Below are positions 1 through 9,333 of a DNA stretch of 64,000 nt, piece by piece. Source of the stretch: Marinomonas piezotolerans. Lineage in GTDB: Bacteria > Pseudomonadota > Gammaproteobacteria > Pseudomonadales > Marinomonadaceae. Position 1 is the first letter of the stretch. The number at the start of each line of letters is the position of its first letter. The position numbers and the translations under genes are program-made. The notes below the pieces were generated by a model. It was not told where the DNA came from. It searched no databases and saw nothing but the letters and a program-made list of their open reading frames with translations. The stretch covers positions 124,001 to 188,000 of the forward strand of contig NZ_QKRA01000007.1 in NCBI RefSeq assembly GCF_003362755.1, in the 5' to 3' direction.

Positions 1-140
1 TTGCGGCGCTAGAATCTATGACTAAACACATTGGTTGGTCGGTCTATTGATATTACACATTAATTAATGGTGATATTGGTGTTAATTTCTTTAAGTGGTG
101 AAGGAGCCTGCGACCAAAGGGAAAAGAGAGGTTAGACGCC

Positions 141-1637
141 CTAATTCTGTGCTTGGATGCTTGCTGAATAGGGCTCTGGTGCAGCCGTAACAATATGCAC
201 ACGAGAGTAGGCGGGTTTTTGTTTGGCAATGTACATCGCATTGTCAGCTTGATGTATTAGCTCTATAAAGCTCTTGGGCCTTCCTTTGATCATCACCACC
301 CCAATGCTGGCCCCTACTTCTACGTTACCTTCTTGCGTGGGGTAAACCGCGCTTAAAGTCTCAACGAGTCGTATTGCAAGAGTTTTGGCTTCCTCGGAAT
401 TATTAAGGTGGCTTGCAAACAGGGTAAACTCGTCTCCGCCATGTCGGGCGATGTAGCAGCGATCACGGCATGCTTGCTGCAATCGATGACCAACTTCTTT
501 GAGAACCTCATCGCCTTTGTTGTGACCCAGTAGGTCATTGATTTGTTTGAAGCCATCTAGGTCTATGAACATTAAAGTGCTTAAGGTGCTGCGTTTCAGA
601 GTGGGGGCGATATCCTGCAGTCTTCGTTCAAATGCGGCGCGATTATCTAGGCCGAGCAGTGGGTCTTCAAACGCGAGCTGAGACAGTGCATTCAGATGTT
701 CATGCTCTTTGCTGACATCCTCAATACGCCAGATCGTTAAATGTTCACCCTGCTCGACAGCGGTACTACGTTCTACTTTTAATAATGCTTGATTAAACGC
801 AATATCGGATAGCCTCCAAAGATTTTTATGCGTCGAGTCTGGCACAATGAGCTCATAGATAGTGTGGCGTTTTGCCTCTTCTATTGAGATGCCCAGTAGC
901 TCTATAAAGCGCGGGTTTTCGTTCAGCAGCTGGCCGTGGGAGTTGGTAAATACGGTAGCAGAGGGCATGTCATTCAATAAAGAGTCTATGATGGTGCGTT
1001 CTTTTTCCAAGCTATGCACCTTGCGTCGATAGAGTAGCCATGTAATCAGGAAGTTGAGTAGCGCCAAGATAAGAGCCGCTGTTTGTAACAGTCTCACTTG
1101 GCGAATTTCGTTTCTCGCTTGGGTTTCTATAGCGAGCGCCAGTTGGTTCATATGTTCTAGTAGCTGGATGTTGTCCCGCTGAAGGCTTCTATTAAGTGAG
1201 ACGAAGGTATCGCCATTGGGTTGGCGAATATAGTCAAATACCTGTGCCCTGAGCGGGGTCCATAGCGTCCAACTCTCTTCAATGATATGAGCGTAGGACC
1301 GATGGCTGATCGTATCGATGGTTACGATGCGATTATCCGTATTGATGGTACTGCCACCGATTCGAAAAGCATTTAATGTGCGGTCAAATAAAGTAACGGT
1401 CTGCTCTAAGTCTTTCAAGCGTTGGCTAGTGGTGCTGTTAGGTGGTATCAGTAAAAACTCTTTTACCATTCGTTGTGAAAGCATGCGCTGGCGACCAGCT
1501 AGATTGAGTTCGATAGTCTGTTCTTGCACGCGCTGAGTTATCCAGATATTTAAGCCTAACGCGACGCCATCGAATAGAAAGAAAAGTGCTATCGCATAGG
1601 TGATGAAAGATGACGCTCGTTTTGAATGCCAGCCCAT
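141..1637 (-). CDS. Membrane diguanylate cyclase with PilJ-like sensor, PAS and GGDEF domains
   Basis: Predicted to make cyclic di-GMP from two GTP at the inner membrane. The 498-residue protein has a membrane segment at about 11-33, then a helical periplasmic region that opens with AGRQRMLSQRM (47-57), the signature of the type IV pili methyl-accepting N-terminal domain. A second membrane segment lies at about 184-203, a PAS-like region at 215-300 and a GGDEF domain at 325-485 with an intact GGDEF (400-404). The residues five before it are RDRC rather than RxxD, so the usual product-inhibition site looks absent. The ATG is preceded by AAGGAG at good spacing. The ligand is unknown; family assignment is firm. 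Confidence 0.92.
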   Translation of the reverse strand: MGWHSKRASSFITYAIALFFLFDGVALGLNIWITQRVQEQTIELNLAGRQRMLSQRMVKEFLLIPPNSTTSQRLKDLEQTVTLFDRTLNAFRIGGSTINTDNRIVTIDTISHRSYAHIIEESWTLWTPLRAQVFDYIRQPNGDTFVSLNRSLQRDNIQLLEHMNQLALAIETQARNEIRQVRLLQTAALILALLNFLITWLLYRRKVHSLEKERTIIDSLLNDMPSATVFTNSHGQLLNENPRFIELLGISIEEAKRHTIYELIVPDSTHKNLWRLSDIAFNQALLKVERSTAVEQGEHLTIWRIEDVSKEHEHLNALSQLAFEDPLLGLDNRAAFERRLQDIAPTLKRSTLSTLMFIDLDGFKQINDLLGHNKGDEVLKEVGHRLQQACRDRCYIARHGGDEFTLFASHLNNSEEAKTLAIRLVETLSAVYPTQEGNVEVGASIGVVMIKGRPKSFIELIHQADNAMYIAKQKPAYSRVHIVTAAPEPYSASIQAQN

Positions 1638-1752
1638 GGCGTGCTCCTTGGTATCACTGGCGACCCTCAGTGGATGGAATCCTGTCTAGATATCAATTAA
1701 AAACTATAGTCGCAATTCTCTATTTTATCGAAGCAAAAACCTCGCCAAGTCG

Positions 1753-1778
1753 AAAAAAAAGGGAGGCCGAAGCCTCCC
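1753..1778 (-). terminator. Rho-independent terminator of the pycA-pycB operon
   Basis: A perfect GGGAGGC/GCCTCCC stem with a four-base CGAA loop (1761-1778) is followed, read on the minus strand, by a run of eight T. It sits 26 bases past the pycB stop codon. Confidence 0.9.
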
Positions 1779-1803
1779 AAAAAGAACAACACACTACTTA
1801 AAG

Positions 1804-3609
1804 TTAGTGCGGAACAATTTCTACAAGTGTTTCACCGGGGGTCACTCGATCCCCTTTGGAGACATACACCCCAGCCACTTTGCCCGCGATAGGGGCTTGA
1901 ATTTCGGTTTCCATTTTCATGGCTTCTGTTATCAGTACTGATTGCCCAGCGATTACATCGTCATCGACATTGACCAACACGTCGACGATATTGCCAGGCA
2001 TGCCTGTGGTAATGTCGCCGGGGCCGGATGCTTTACTGCGTTTATTACCCGAATTCGCGTCACCTTCATATTCATTTAGCGATTCAAATAATACCTCTTC
2101 TGGAACCCCATCAAGTGTTAGGTAGACATGGCGCTTGCCTGTGGAATCACCTCCGACACCTGTAATTTCCACTTGGTATGTTTCGCCATGCACGTCAATC
2201 TTGAATTCGGTTGATGTGCTGGCTGACGCTTTAGCGCTATTGGATATCGGCGCTTCAAGGGCTTCAGGTACCAGTGTGCCTGCTTCACGCTGCTCCAAAA
2301 ATTGCTTCCCGATGTCTTGAAACATAGCGTACGTCAATACATCTTCTTCAGACTTAGCTAATTCACCGATTTCTGTGCGTAGACGCGACATTTCAGCCCC
2401 GAGTGCATCCGCAGGCCGTCCATCAATGACTTCCTCTTTACCAATTGCCTTGGTGCGAACATCAGGATTGACAGGGGCAGGAGGATGGCCATAACCACCT
2501 TGTAAGTATCGCTTTACCTCATTGGTGATGGTTTTATAGCGCTCACCTGCAAGTACGTTCATAACCGCTTGAGTGCCAACAATTTGAGATGTCGGTGTTA
2601 CCAGTGGCGGGAACCCTAAGTCCTCACGAACACGCGGGATTTCGGCAAATACATCGCGAATACGATCTAGGGCTTGCTGTTCTTTTAGCTGATTGGCAAG
2701 GTTTGACATCATGCCACCAGGCACTTGGTTAATTTGAACGGATACGTCTTCTTTGGTGAATTCGCTTTCAAACTGATGGTATTTCTTACGCACTTCGCGG
2801 AAGTAGTCAGCAATCTCTGTCAGTAATTCTAAGTCGAGCCCTGTATCCCATTGGGTACCTTTAAGGGCTGCTACTTGAGATTCCGTAGCCGGATGGCTGG
2901 TGCCCGATGCAAAAGATGAAATGGCAGTATCAATGTGCTCCGCACCGGCTTCGATCGCTTTAAGTTGACACAGTGGCGCAAGCCCTGCCGTTGAGTGACT
3001 ATGAATAAACAGTGGTAAATCAACATGGTCTTTAATGGCTTTGACGAGGTCGTACGTCGCGTAAGGTGTCAGTAAGCCAGCCATATCTTTGATGGCTATA
3101 GAGTCGGCGCCCATGTCTTTTAAAGCTTGAGCTTGTTCGACAAATAGGTCCAGAGTGTGAACAGGGCTAGTGGTATAGCAAATTGTTGCTTGGGCGTGCT
3201 TATTCGCTTTTTTAACCGCTTTTATAGCTGTTTCAAGGTTACGCAAATCGTTTAACGCGTCGAAGACACGGAATACATCAATTCCATTTTCCGCCGCTTT
3301 TGCGACAAATGCCTCAACCACGTCATCCGCGTAATGGCGATAGCCCAAAAGGTTTTGACCGCGTAATAGCATTTGTAGGCGCGTGTTAGGCAACGCTTTG
3401 CGAAGTTCACGTAAACGTTCCCAAGGGTCTTCTTTAAGGAAACGTACGCAGGCATCGAAAGTTGCGCCGCCCCAGACTTCAAGGGACCAGTAACCAACTT
3501 GGTCTAATTTATCGCAAATTGGTAGCATGTCTTCTGTCCGCATACGCGTCGCTATCAGAGATTGGTGTGCATCGCGCAGAATAACGTCTGTAACCTGTAC
3601 TTTACTCAT
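1804..3609 (-). CDS. pycB: Pyruvate carboxylase subunit B (carboxyltransferase plus biotin carrier)
   Basis: Transfers the carboxyl group from biotin to pyruvate to give oxaloacetate, working with the biotin carboxylase encoded just upstream. From the chosen start the protein is 601 residues: an HMGL-type carboxyltransferase barrel beginning at about residue 10 (RDAHQSL), a linker region, and a C-terminal biotinyl domain with the biotin site EAMKMET (lysine at about 565). The frame stays open 12 codons further upstream, but the ATG at 3609 has AAGGAG in front and fits the family. It begins 22 bases after pycA. Oxaloacetate decarboxylase alpha has the same architecture, but no beta or gamma subunit genes are here and the pycA partner argues for an anaplerotic pyruvate carboxylase. 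Confidence 0.9.
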   Translation of the reverse strand: MSKVQVTDVILRDAHQSLIATRMRTEDMLPICDKLDQVGYWSLEVWGGATFDACVRFLKEDPWERLRELRKALPNTRLQMLLRGQNLLGYRHYADDVVEAFVAKAAENGIDVFRVFDALNDLRNLETAIKAVKKANKHAQATICYTTSPVHTLDLFVEQAQALKDMGADSIAIKDMAGLLTPYATYDLVKAIKDHVDLPLFIHSHSTAGLAPLCQLKAIEAGAEHIDTAISSFASGTSHPATESQVAALKGTQWDTGLDLELLTEIADYFREVRKKYHQFESEFTKEDVSVQINQVPGGMMSNLANQLKEQQALDRIRDVFAEIPRVREDLGFPPLVTPTSQIVGTQAVMNVLAGERYKTITNEVKRYLQGGYGHPPAPVNPDVRTKAIGKEEVIDGRPADALGAEMSRLRTEIGELAKSEEDVLTYAMFQDIGKQFLEQREAGTLVPEALEAPISNSAKASASTSTEFKIDVHGETYQVEITGVGGDSTGKRHVYLTLDGVPEEVLFESLNEYEGDANSGNKRSKASGPGDITTGMPGNIVDVLVNVDDDVIAGQSVLITEAMKMETEIQAPIAGKVAGVYVSKGDRVTPGETLVEIVPH

Positions 3610-3631
3610 TTGTGTTCTCCTTGTTCTTTTC

Positions 3632-5047
3632 CTATACACCCGCATGCGCGGCGATGGCGGCGGCGATGGCCAGAGCTATTTCGCTCGGTGCACGTTTGTC
3701 TGAATAATTGAGTAACTCGGGATGGTTAGGGACAAAACTGGTGTTAAAGTGACCACTCCGGAACTCGTCGTTCTTTAAGATTTCTTGATAGTAGTTGGCG
3801 GTGGTTTTGATACCCTGCAAGCGCATATCTGCCAACGCTCGGGCGCCACGATCAAGTGTGTCTTCCCACGTAAGTGCCCAGACAACGAGTTTCAAGCACA
3901 TGGAGTCGAAGTAGGGCGGGATCGTGTAGCCCGTGTAAATGGCTGTGTCTGTGCGTACGCCCGGCCCACCTGGTGCGTAATAACGGGTTATGCGCCCAAA
4001 GCTTGGTAAGAAGTTGTTTTTTGGATCTTCTGCGTTAATACGAAACTGCAAAGCGAATCCGCGAAATGAAATGTCTTCTTGGCGGTAACTTAAGGGTAAT
4101 CCAGATGCAATTCGAATTTGCTCACGTACGATATCAACGCCTGTTATCTGCTCAGTGATTGTGTGTTCTACTTGGACTCGGGTATTCATTTCCATGAAAT
4201 AAATATCATTACCCGTGACAAGAAACTCGACAGTGCCGGCGTTTTCGTATCCGACTGCTTTGGCGGCTTTTACAGCTAACTCACCCACATAAGAGCGCTG
4301 TTCTGGTGTCAATTGTGGGCTTGGGGCAATCTCGATAAGCTTTTGGTTACGGCGCTGGATTGAGCAATCGCGCTCGTACAAATGGATGGCGGAGCCTTGG
4401 CTGTCCGCTAATATTTGTACTTCGATGTGTTTCGGGTCGAGAATGCACTTTTCTAGAAACACTTCCGCTGAACCGAAAGCTTTTGTGGCTTCGGAGATGA
4501 CGCGTGGGTATTGCTCTTTGAGTTCTTTCTCGCTGTCACAGCGTCGAATGCCGCGGCCCCCGCCGCCGGATGTAGCCTTGAGCATGACGGGGTAGCCAAT
4601 GTTGTTCGCAAGTTCAATGGCTTCGTCTAGGTTTGCGAGATTGTCTTCTGAGCCCGGTGTTACCGGAACTCCAGCGGCGATCATACTTTTACGTGCCGCC
4701 GTTTTATCGCCCATTTTGAGAATAACGTCAGCTTTTGGGCCGATAAAAGCAATGTTGCGCTCTTCGCAGATCCGCGCGAACTCAGAGTTCTCAGATAGAA
4801 ACCCGTAGCCAGGATGAATGGCGTCACAGCCGGTTTCTACTGCGAGGTTTACGATTCGGCGTGCATCGAGATAGCCTGCTAAAGGGTCATCTCCCATACT
4901 GTAAGCTTCGTCGGCGCGCTTCACGTGAAGTGCGTGACGGTCGGGTTCAGTATGAATGGCAACCGAGCGAATGCCCATTTCGGCGCAAGCTCGCACGATG
5001 CGCACCGCGATTTCTCCTCGGTTGGCAATCAAAATCTTCTTTAACAT
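3632..5047 (-). CDS. pycA: Pyruvate carboxylase subunit A (biotin carboxylase)
   Basis: ATP-dependent carboxylation of the biotin carried by PycB. The 471-residue protein shows the full biotin carboxylase layout: N-terminal KILIANRGEIAVR, an ATP-grasp domain with the glycine-rich loop SGGGGRGIR, the metal- and catalysis-related EMNTRVQVEH segment, and the C-terminal carboxylase domain. The start at 5047 is preceded by GGAGAG; four upstream codons are also open but have no better ribosome site. The gene pair with a divergent LysR gene matches the pycA-pycB-pycR arrangement known from pseudomonads. AccC is the alternative, but accB is not adjacent and pycB is. Confidence 0.9.
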   Translation of the reverse strand: MLKKILIANRGEIAVRIVRACAEMGIRSVAIHTEPDRHALHVKRADEAYSMGDDPLAGYLDARRIVNLAVETGCDAIHPGYGFLSENSEFARICEERNIAFIGPKADVILKMGDKTAARKSMIAAGVPVTPGSEDNLANLDEAIELANNIGYPVMLKATSGGGGRGIRRCDSEKELKEQYPRVISEATKAFGSAEVFLEKCILDPKHIEVQILADSQGSAIHLYERDCSIQRRNQKLIEIAPSPQLTPEQRSYVGELAVKAAKAVGYENAGTVEFLVTGNDIYFMEMNTRVQVEHTITEQITGVDIVREQIRIASGLPLSYRQEDISFRGFALQFRINAEDPKNNFLPSFGRITRYYAPGGPGVRTDTAIYTGYTIPPYFDSMCLKLVVWALTWEDTLDRGARALADMRLQGIKTTANYYQEILKNDEFRSGHFNTSFVPNHPELLNYSDKRAPSEIALAIAAAIAAHAGV

Positions 5048-5126
5048 TATTCTCTCCATGAGCTGAATCGAAGCATGGTCACTACAGTAGGGTAAGTGCG
5101 CCCAAATAAAAAATTGATATTTTTTT

Positions 5127-5150
5127 GGTATATCATAAGCAATACCTTAT
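5127..5150. promoter_or_regulatory. Candidate LysR-type operator between pycA and the LysR gene
   Basis: Two overlapping inverted repeats are visible in the 142-base divergent region: GGTAT-N10-ATACC (5127-5146) and ATAAG-N6-CTTAT (5135-5150). LysR-family proteins usually bind such interrupted dyads between their own gene and the target. The role is inferred from position and symmetry only. Confidence 0.45.
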
Positions 5151-5189
5151 AGTTGTCACGTTTGCTTACCAGCTTAACGAGGAGAGCGC

Positions 5190-6137
5190 GTGGCCTATAC
5201 ATTAAATCAATTGCTAAACAGACTGACCTTTCGCCAACTTCAAGTGTTCAAGGTTGTCTTTCATAAGCTAAGTTATTCAAAAGCGGCCGAGCAGTTAGGT
5301 TTGACTCAACCTGCCGTGAGCGCCCAGATGAAACAGTTGGAGGCGGCGCTGGGTCAGCCAATGTTTGATTATGTAGGTAAGCAGCTTTATGTAACGCCAG
5401 CAGGTGAGCAGCTCGAACGAGTTGTGCGTGGGATGTTTAGCGATTTGGAATCTCTGCAAATGAATCTGTACCAATTGGAAGGTCAGCTTCGAGGAGAGCT
5501 CCGTTTGTGTGTTGTCAGCTCTGCGGAGATTATTGTGCCGTATTTATTGAAAGGTTTTTTATCGCGTTATCCCACGGTCAACGCTCGGCTGACTGTGCTT
5601 AACCGAACCAATGCAACGGAGCGTCTACTTCAGAACCGAGATGACATTGTAATCATGGGAGTGGTGCCAGACACCCGTCTGCTCAGTCGCCAGCCCTTTT
5701 TTGATAATCCTCTTATTCCTGTTGTGTCTGCAGGGCATCCATTGCTAAGCGGCTCAGAAATTACACAGCAAGAATTCTTTGATGCAGGTTACTTGCAGCG
5801 CGAACAAGGATCAGGCTCTCGGGCAGCACTAGAGGATTGGTGTAGAACCCAGCGAGTGCAAGCAAAGCCTGCTATGGCGCTTGGGTCGAATGAAGCGCTT
5901 AAGCATGCGGTGTTGGCGGGCTTGGGTGTTGCGGTCTTACCGCATGCCAATGTTTTGGCAGAATTGCAGCTGGGTACGCTAGTATCACCGAAGATTAAAG
6001 GTTTTCCGCTGCGTCGCAGTTGGTGTGCTGTCTATCCCAGTGCTAAACAGCCAACGCCTGTGATGCAGGCGTTTTTGGATCATATTGGCAGTGAGGGAGC
6101 GGCGGCATTAGCCTCGCGTTTTTCTGTCGCAGAATGA
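5190..6137 (+). CDS. LysR-family regulator, PycR-like
   Basis: Probable regulator of pycA-pycB, from which it is divergently transcribed. The 315-residue protein has an N-terminal winged helix-turn-helix at about 13-72 (SYSKAAEQLGLTQPAVSAQMKQLE) and a substrate-binding-like effector domain from about 95 to 300. The start is a GTG with GAGGAG six bases upstream; no ATG serves better. The last 58 bases overlap the 3' end of the convergent glycosidase gene. The name PycR comes from the same gene order in pseudomonads; direct control of pyruvate carboxylase is inference. Confidence 0.85.
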   Translation: MAYTLNQLLNRLTFRQLQVFKVVFHKLSYSKAAEQLGLTQPAVSAQMKQLEAALGQPMFDYVGKQLYVTPAGEQLERVVRGMFSDLESLQMNLYQLEGQLRGELRLCVVSSAEIIVPYLLKGFLSRYPTVNARLTVLNRTNATERLLQNRDDIVIMGVVPDTRLLSRQPFFDNPLIPVVSAGHPLLSGSEITQQEFFDAGYLQREQGSGSRAALEDWCRTQRVQAKPAMALGSNEALKHAVLAGLGVAVLPHANVLAELQLGTLVSPKIKGFPLRRSWCAVYPSAKQPTPVMQAFLDHIGSEGAAALASRFSVAE

Positions 6138-7663
6138 TCAGGCCCCGTTTGTCGATCTCTGGTGATTGTTATATCCGCATCGGTTGGAGACTTTAGTACT
6201 GGTTTGTCTGAGAAGGTCCAGAAGTTGATACTATAAGGAGCGACTAGGTCTAACTTGGCAAGCTTTGGGAAATCTTTAAGTGTGACTTCTCCTCTACGAA
6301 ACTTTGGGGTCACGCCATTGATTAGGATCTTTTTACTAGTCAAATTAGTAGCCGTAATTTCGTAGCGTCTTTTAGCGACGCCAAATTCGCTAAAACGGAC
6401 CCGCTGAGACTGGTTAGTCATGTTGATGATGAGCAGTGTTCGGCGATGAGCTTTGTGACCACCGTGGCAATAGACAATCAGATTGGGGCTTTGGCAAGAT
6501 ACGGAGTATACCTCCTGCCCCATTAGCTCTTTCCAAAGCCAGCTGACCCAAAAGTCTGGATTTGGTTTAAGCGATTCTCTCTGAATTAATCCATAATCGC
6601 CACCAATTAGGGATTGGCGAATCATGACTTTTTGTCCAAGCTTTGCTCCTCGCCCAAGCTGGTCGGCCCACCAAAAACAAGAGGCAAAGCGATCTGATAA
6701 TTTAGGTTGGCCGCCGCATTGTGCAGAGCCTGATTCCCCTGTCCACAGCTCTGCTTGAGGTTGATGGATCCGTCGATATTGATCAAGTTTATTGGAGAAC
6801 ACTTCGAAATCTTGGAGTGATTTAGGGTTTAGTAATTTTTTTAAGCGCGCGGTTCGGGTTCGGATCGGTGAGCGTTGGCTTTGAAACGGGTAATAATGCC
6901 AATCGACAATATCAAGCTGGCCACTCAACTGCTCCAAAAACATCGGAGTAATATTTGAAAAGGGCTTGACGGTTTCACCAAGGTAGGGCCAAAACGCACT
7001 ACCTGGACCTGCAATGCGACTTTTTGGGCTAATGAGGCGTACTTGGTTTATAAATCGCTGATAATCGAGTACAAGCTGCTTTGTTCTGGGCTGTGCTCGA
7101 AGTCCATGAAATGCCCAGTAAGCGTTCAATTCATTGCCAAGTTCACATACATCAATCTGGTGGCCGCGATCGAGAGTGTATTGCAACAGTGCCGCACTAT
7201 CTGCGCCGTTCCAGCGACCATGCTGAGAACGACTAAAGGCGCCGTATTTAAACGTGAACATGAACTTAAGCTGGTTCTGCTCGATAAAGGTGAGCAGTCT
7301 ATTCCAAATTGCTTCAGATAACTCTGGTTCCTTTTCATTGGGAGTGTCATGGCCACAGAAGTAATGAATGGTGTCGGCTTCTGAGCCGCCAACCCGCAAA
7401 TAGGCAGGTTGTAGTTTCGCAACATACTGACTGAGTTTTGGGTGCAGTAAATCTAGCGGTGGAACACGATTTGTCCCCAGCCCGCGCTTAGATGAGTCGC
7501 TCCCTTCCCACCACTGGCCGCCGATCACTAAGGAAATGTCGATAGAAAAAGATAAGTAACACGCGTCGACACGATGAATCGGTGCTGCGTGATCTAACCG
7601 AATAGAGTAGATCTTAGACGGAAGGTTGGGGGTCGTTTGACGAAGAAAAGAGTAAAACACCAT
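6080..7663 (-). CDS. GH79-type (heparanase-like) glycoside hydrolase
   Basis: Looks like a retaining beta-glucuronidase of the GH79/heparanase group. The 527-residue protein has the first barrel strand at about 36-47, LQPAYLRVGG at 84-93 (heparanase has an equivalent AYLRFGG), the acid/base motif ELGNELN (Glu178) and the nucleophile motif TGESGSAQCGG (Glu310). A beta-sandwich follows from about 370. I see no signal peptide, which is unusual for an enzyme acting on polymers, so it may act in the cytoplasm on imported oligosaccharides, or the start may be misplaced. It overlaps the convergent LysR gene by 58 bases. No transporter or lyase for glycosaminoglycans is adjacent. Family call fairly sure; substrate unknown. 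Confidence 0.75.
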   Translation of the reverse strand: MVFYSFLRQTTPNLPSKIYSIRLDHAAPIHRVDACYLSFSIDISLVIGGQWWEGSDSSKRGLGTNRVPPLDLLHPKLSQYVAKLQPAYLRVGGSEADTIHYFCGHDTPNEKEPELSEAIWNRLLTFIEQNQLKFMFTFKYGAFSRSQHGRWNGADSAALLQYTLDRGHQIDVCELGNELNAYWAFHGLRAQPRTKQLVLDYQRFINQVRLISPKSRIAGPGSAFWPYLGETVKPFSNITPMFLEQLSGQLDIVDWHYYPFQSQRSPIRTRTARLKKLLNPKSLQDFEVFSNKLDQYRRIHQPQAELWTGESGSAQCGGQPKLSDRFASCFWWADQLGRGAKLGQKVMIRQSLIGGDYGLIQRESLKPNPDFWVSWLWKELMGQEVYSVSCQSPNLIVYCHGGHKAHRRTLLIINMTNQSQRVRFSEFGVAKRRYEITATNLTSKKILINGVTPKFRRGEVTLKDFPKLAKLDLVAPYSINFWTFSDKPVLKSPTDADITITRDRQTGPDHSATEKREANAAAPSLPI

Positions 7664-7892
7664 AGCAGCTCTTCTGGGATTGAGCTAATAAGTCTCGCAA
7701 GCGAATGTGACACTAGAGTTAATTAAGTTGTTTTTATCAAGGCTTGCTAATATGTTTCCAAAGCGTCCTTTACGTTAGCTAAGCCGTACCTAATTTATGA
7801 AACGTGAAGAAAAACGCTTTCTCTACTAAACGTAAGGTTGCAATAATTATCAATAAAGCCAATGATTTAGTTCCCACTAAAAAGGAAGAGAG

Positions 7893-9227
7893 TTGCCCGT
7901 GACCGTCGTGAATCCTTACGGATTAACTATGCATGCCCAGAGAGATGATCTGTACGCAGAACTCCATTCTCGACCATTTCAGGTTATCCCTAGTACTGCT
8001 CGCGTGAGTTATGTAGCGGTGATGATGGACGTCGAGCAAAAAAAACAAGACTTCGATCATTTTTTAACTCTATTTCAGCGTTTTGGAGCAGTGCCTCCCG
8101 CACAGGACAGTGTTTGTCTAGAAGTAGCTCATGGAGATGTTCGTATTCGCCGCGAGTCGCATTTAGAGTTTATTTCTTACACGATCATTAACGAGGGCGC
8201 GCCATTTCAACAGGACCCATTTGCCAACAATGGCTTAAGTTGTTTGCCCCAAGATTGGGTTAAAAATATGGTTGGTACTGTTGTGTCAGCTTTTCATGTT
8301 GCAATCGAAGACGCAAAAGAGCGGCCTGAACCTGATTTAGTGCACGTTAAATCGTACTTTGAAAGTATGCGTTTAATTGGTAGCCGGCCGCACAATGGTG
8401 ATGCTCAAGTCTGGACAACATTTAAGGTGCACAGTGACGGCTGTGGCCGTGTCTTAGTTTACAACCGAAATATGAGTGACAGTCAGCTTGGGCGCATGGT
8501 GCAACGGCTGATTGAGATTGAATCGTACCGTTTGTTTGCTCTGCTGAGTTTACCGCTCGCGCGTCATTACAATCAGCGCTTGGCACAAATGGATCAGCGT
8601 TTAGCTGATCTGACGGCAACATTGGCCGAAGCCAGCGAGGTGGATGAGCAACAAGTTCTGACGCAAATAATTGATATGGCGGCGTGGGTTGAAGCCGCGC
8701 GAGCTAAGACAACATTTAGATTCAGTGCGACGTCAGCATATCATGACCTTGTCTTAAAGCGTCTCGCTGAGCTCAAAGAAGATGAGGTGTCAGGTCACCT
8801 AACTATTACCGAATTTATGACACGTCGTTTAACGCCAGCAGTGCGTACGTGTAAGGCAACCAGTGAGCATTTGGAGAATTTGTCCAGACGCCTTGACCGT
8901 GTATCCGACATGATGCGTACGCGCGTTGAAATGTCGATTCAATCGCAAAACCAACACTTACTTGCCTCCATGGATCGTCGTTCGAAAATTCAGTTGGCGA
9001 TGCAGCATACAGTGGAAGGGTTATCGGTTGCAGCCATTTCTTATTACAGTATCGGGCTTATCAAATATCTTATCGAAGCTGCGTATCAGCACGGTGCCCC
9101 GATTGATAAAAGCCTCGCAGTGGGGATTTCTGTGCCAATCGTGATTGGTGGCGTATGGTGGGCAACTCGTCGCATACATAAACGTTTCTTAAAGTTGGCA
9201 AAAGAATACGGCTCCGTAGAAGATTGA
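7893..9227 (+). CDS. DUF3422 membrane-anchored protein
   Basis: Matches the DUF3422 family of predicted membrane-anchored proteins, function unknown. The 444-residue protein opens with the typical RDDLYAELHSRPF segment, continues as a mostly helical soluble region with coiled-coil stretches at about 225-255 and 320-360, and ends with two hydrophobic segments at about 374-395 and 408-425, so it is likely tail-anchored in the inner membrane. The frame opens with a TTG at 7893; a GTG at 7899 is also possible, and the AAGGAAGAG sequence at 7882-7890 could serve either. It stands alone between a divergent glycosidase gene and an exonuclease gene. Confidence 0.8.
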   Translation: MPVTVVNPYGLTMHAQRDDLYAELHSRPFQVIPSTARVSYVAVMMDVEQKKQDFDHFLTLFQRFGAVPPAQDSVCLEVAHGDVRIRRESHLEFISYTIINEGAPFQQDPFANNGLSCLPQDWVKNMVGTVVSAFHVAIEDAKERPEPDLVHVKSYFESMRLIGSRPHNGDAQVWTTFKVHSDGCGRVLVYNRNMSDSQLGRMVQRLIEIESYRLFALLSLPLARHYNQRLAQMDQRLADLTATLAEASEVDEQQVLTQIIDMAAWVEAARAKTTFRFSATSAYHDLVLKRLAELKEDEVSGHLTITEFMTRRLTPAVRTCKATSEHLENLSRRLDRVSDMMRTRVEMSIQSQNQHLLASMDRRSKIQLAMQHTVEGLSVAAISYYSIGLIKYLIEAAYQHGAPIDKSLAVGISVPIVIGGVWWATRRIHKRFLKLAKEYGSVED

Positions 9228-9333
9228 ACAAACTATGCTTTGATTGTGCCTTTTTCTGTTGGCTATTCTCATTATGGTTGATCTACCGTTTTGGCATTGC
9301 CCCGAGTAGCTTTAAAACAAAGGAAGCCAGAGA

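Noticed and set aside
1-140. A possible feature in the left edge before the diguanylate cyclase stop.
   Set aside because: Only short frames without ribosome sites and no clear hairpin; nothing supportable.
1804-3609. Oxaloacetate decarboxylase alpha subunit of a sodium pump.
   Set aside because: No beta or gamma membrane subunits are encoded nearby, while a biotin carboxylase partner and LysR gene match the pycA-pycB layout.
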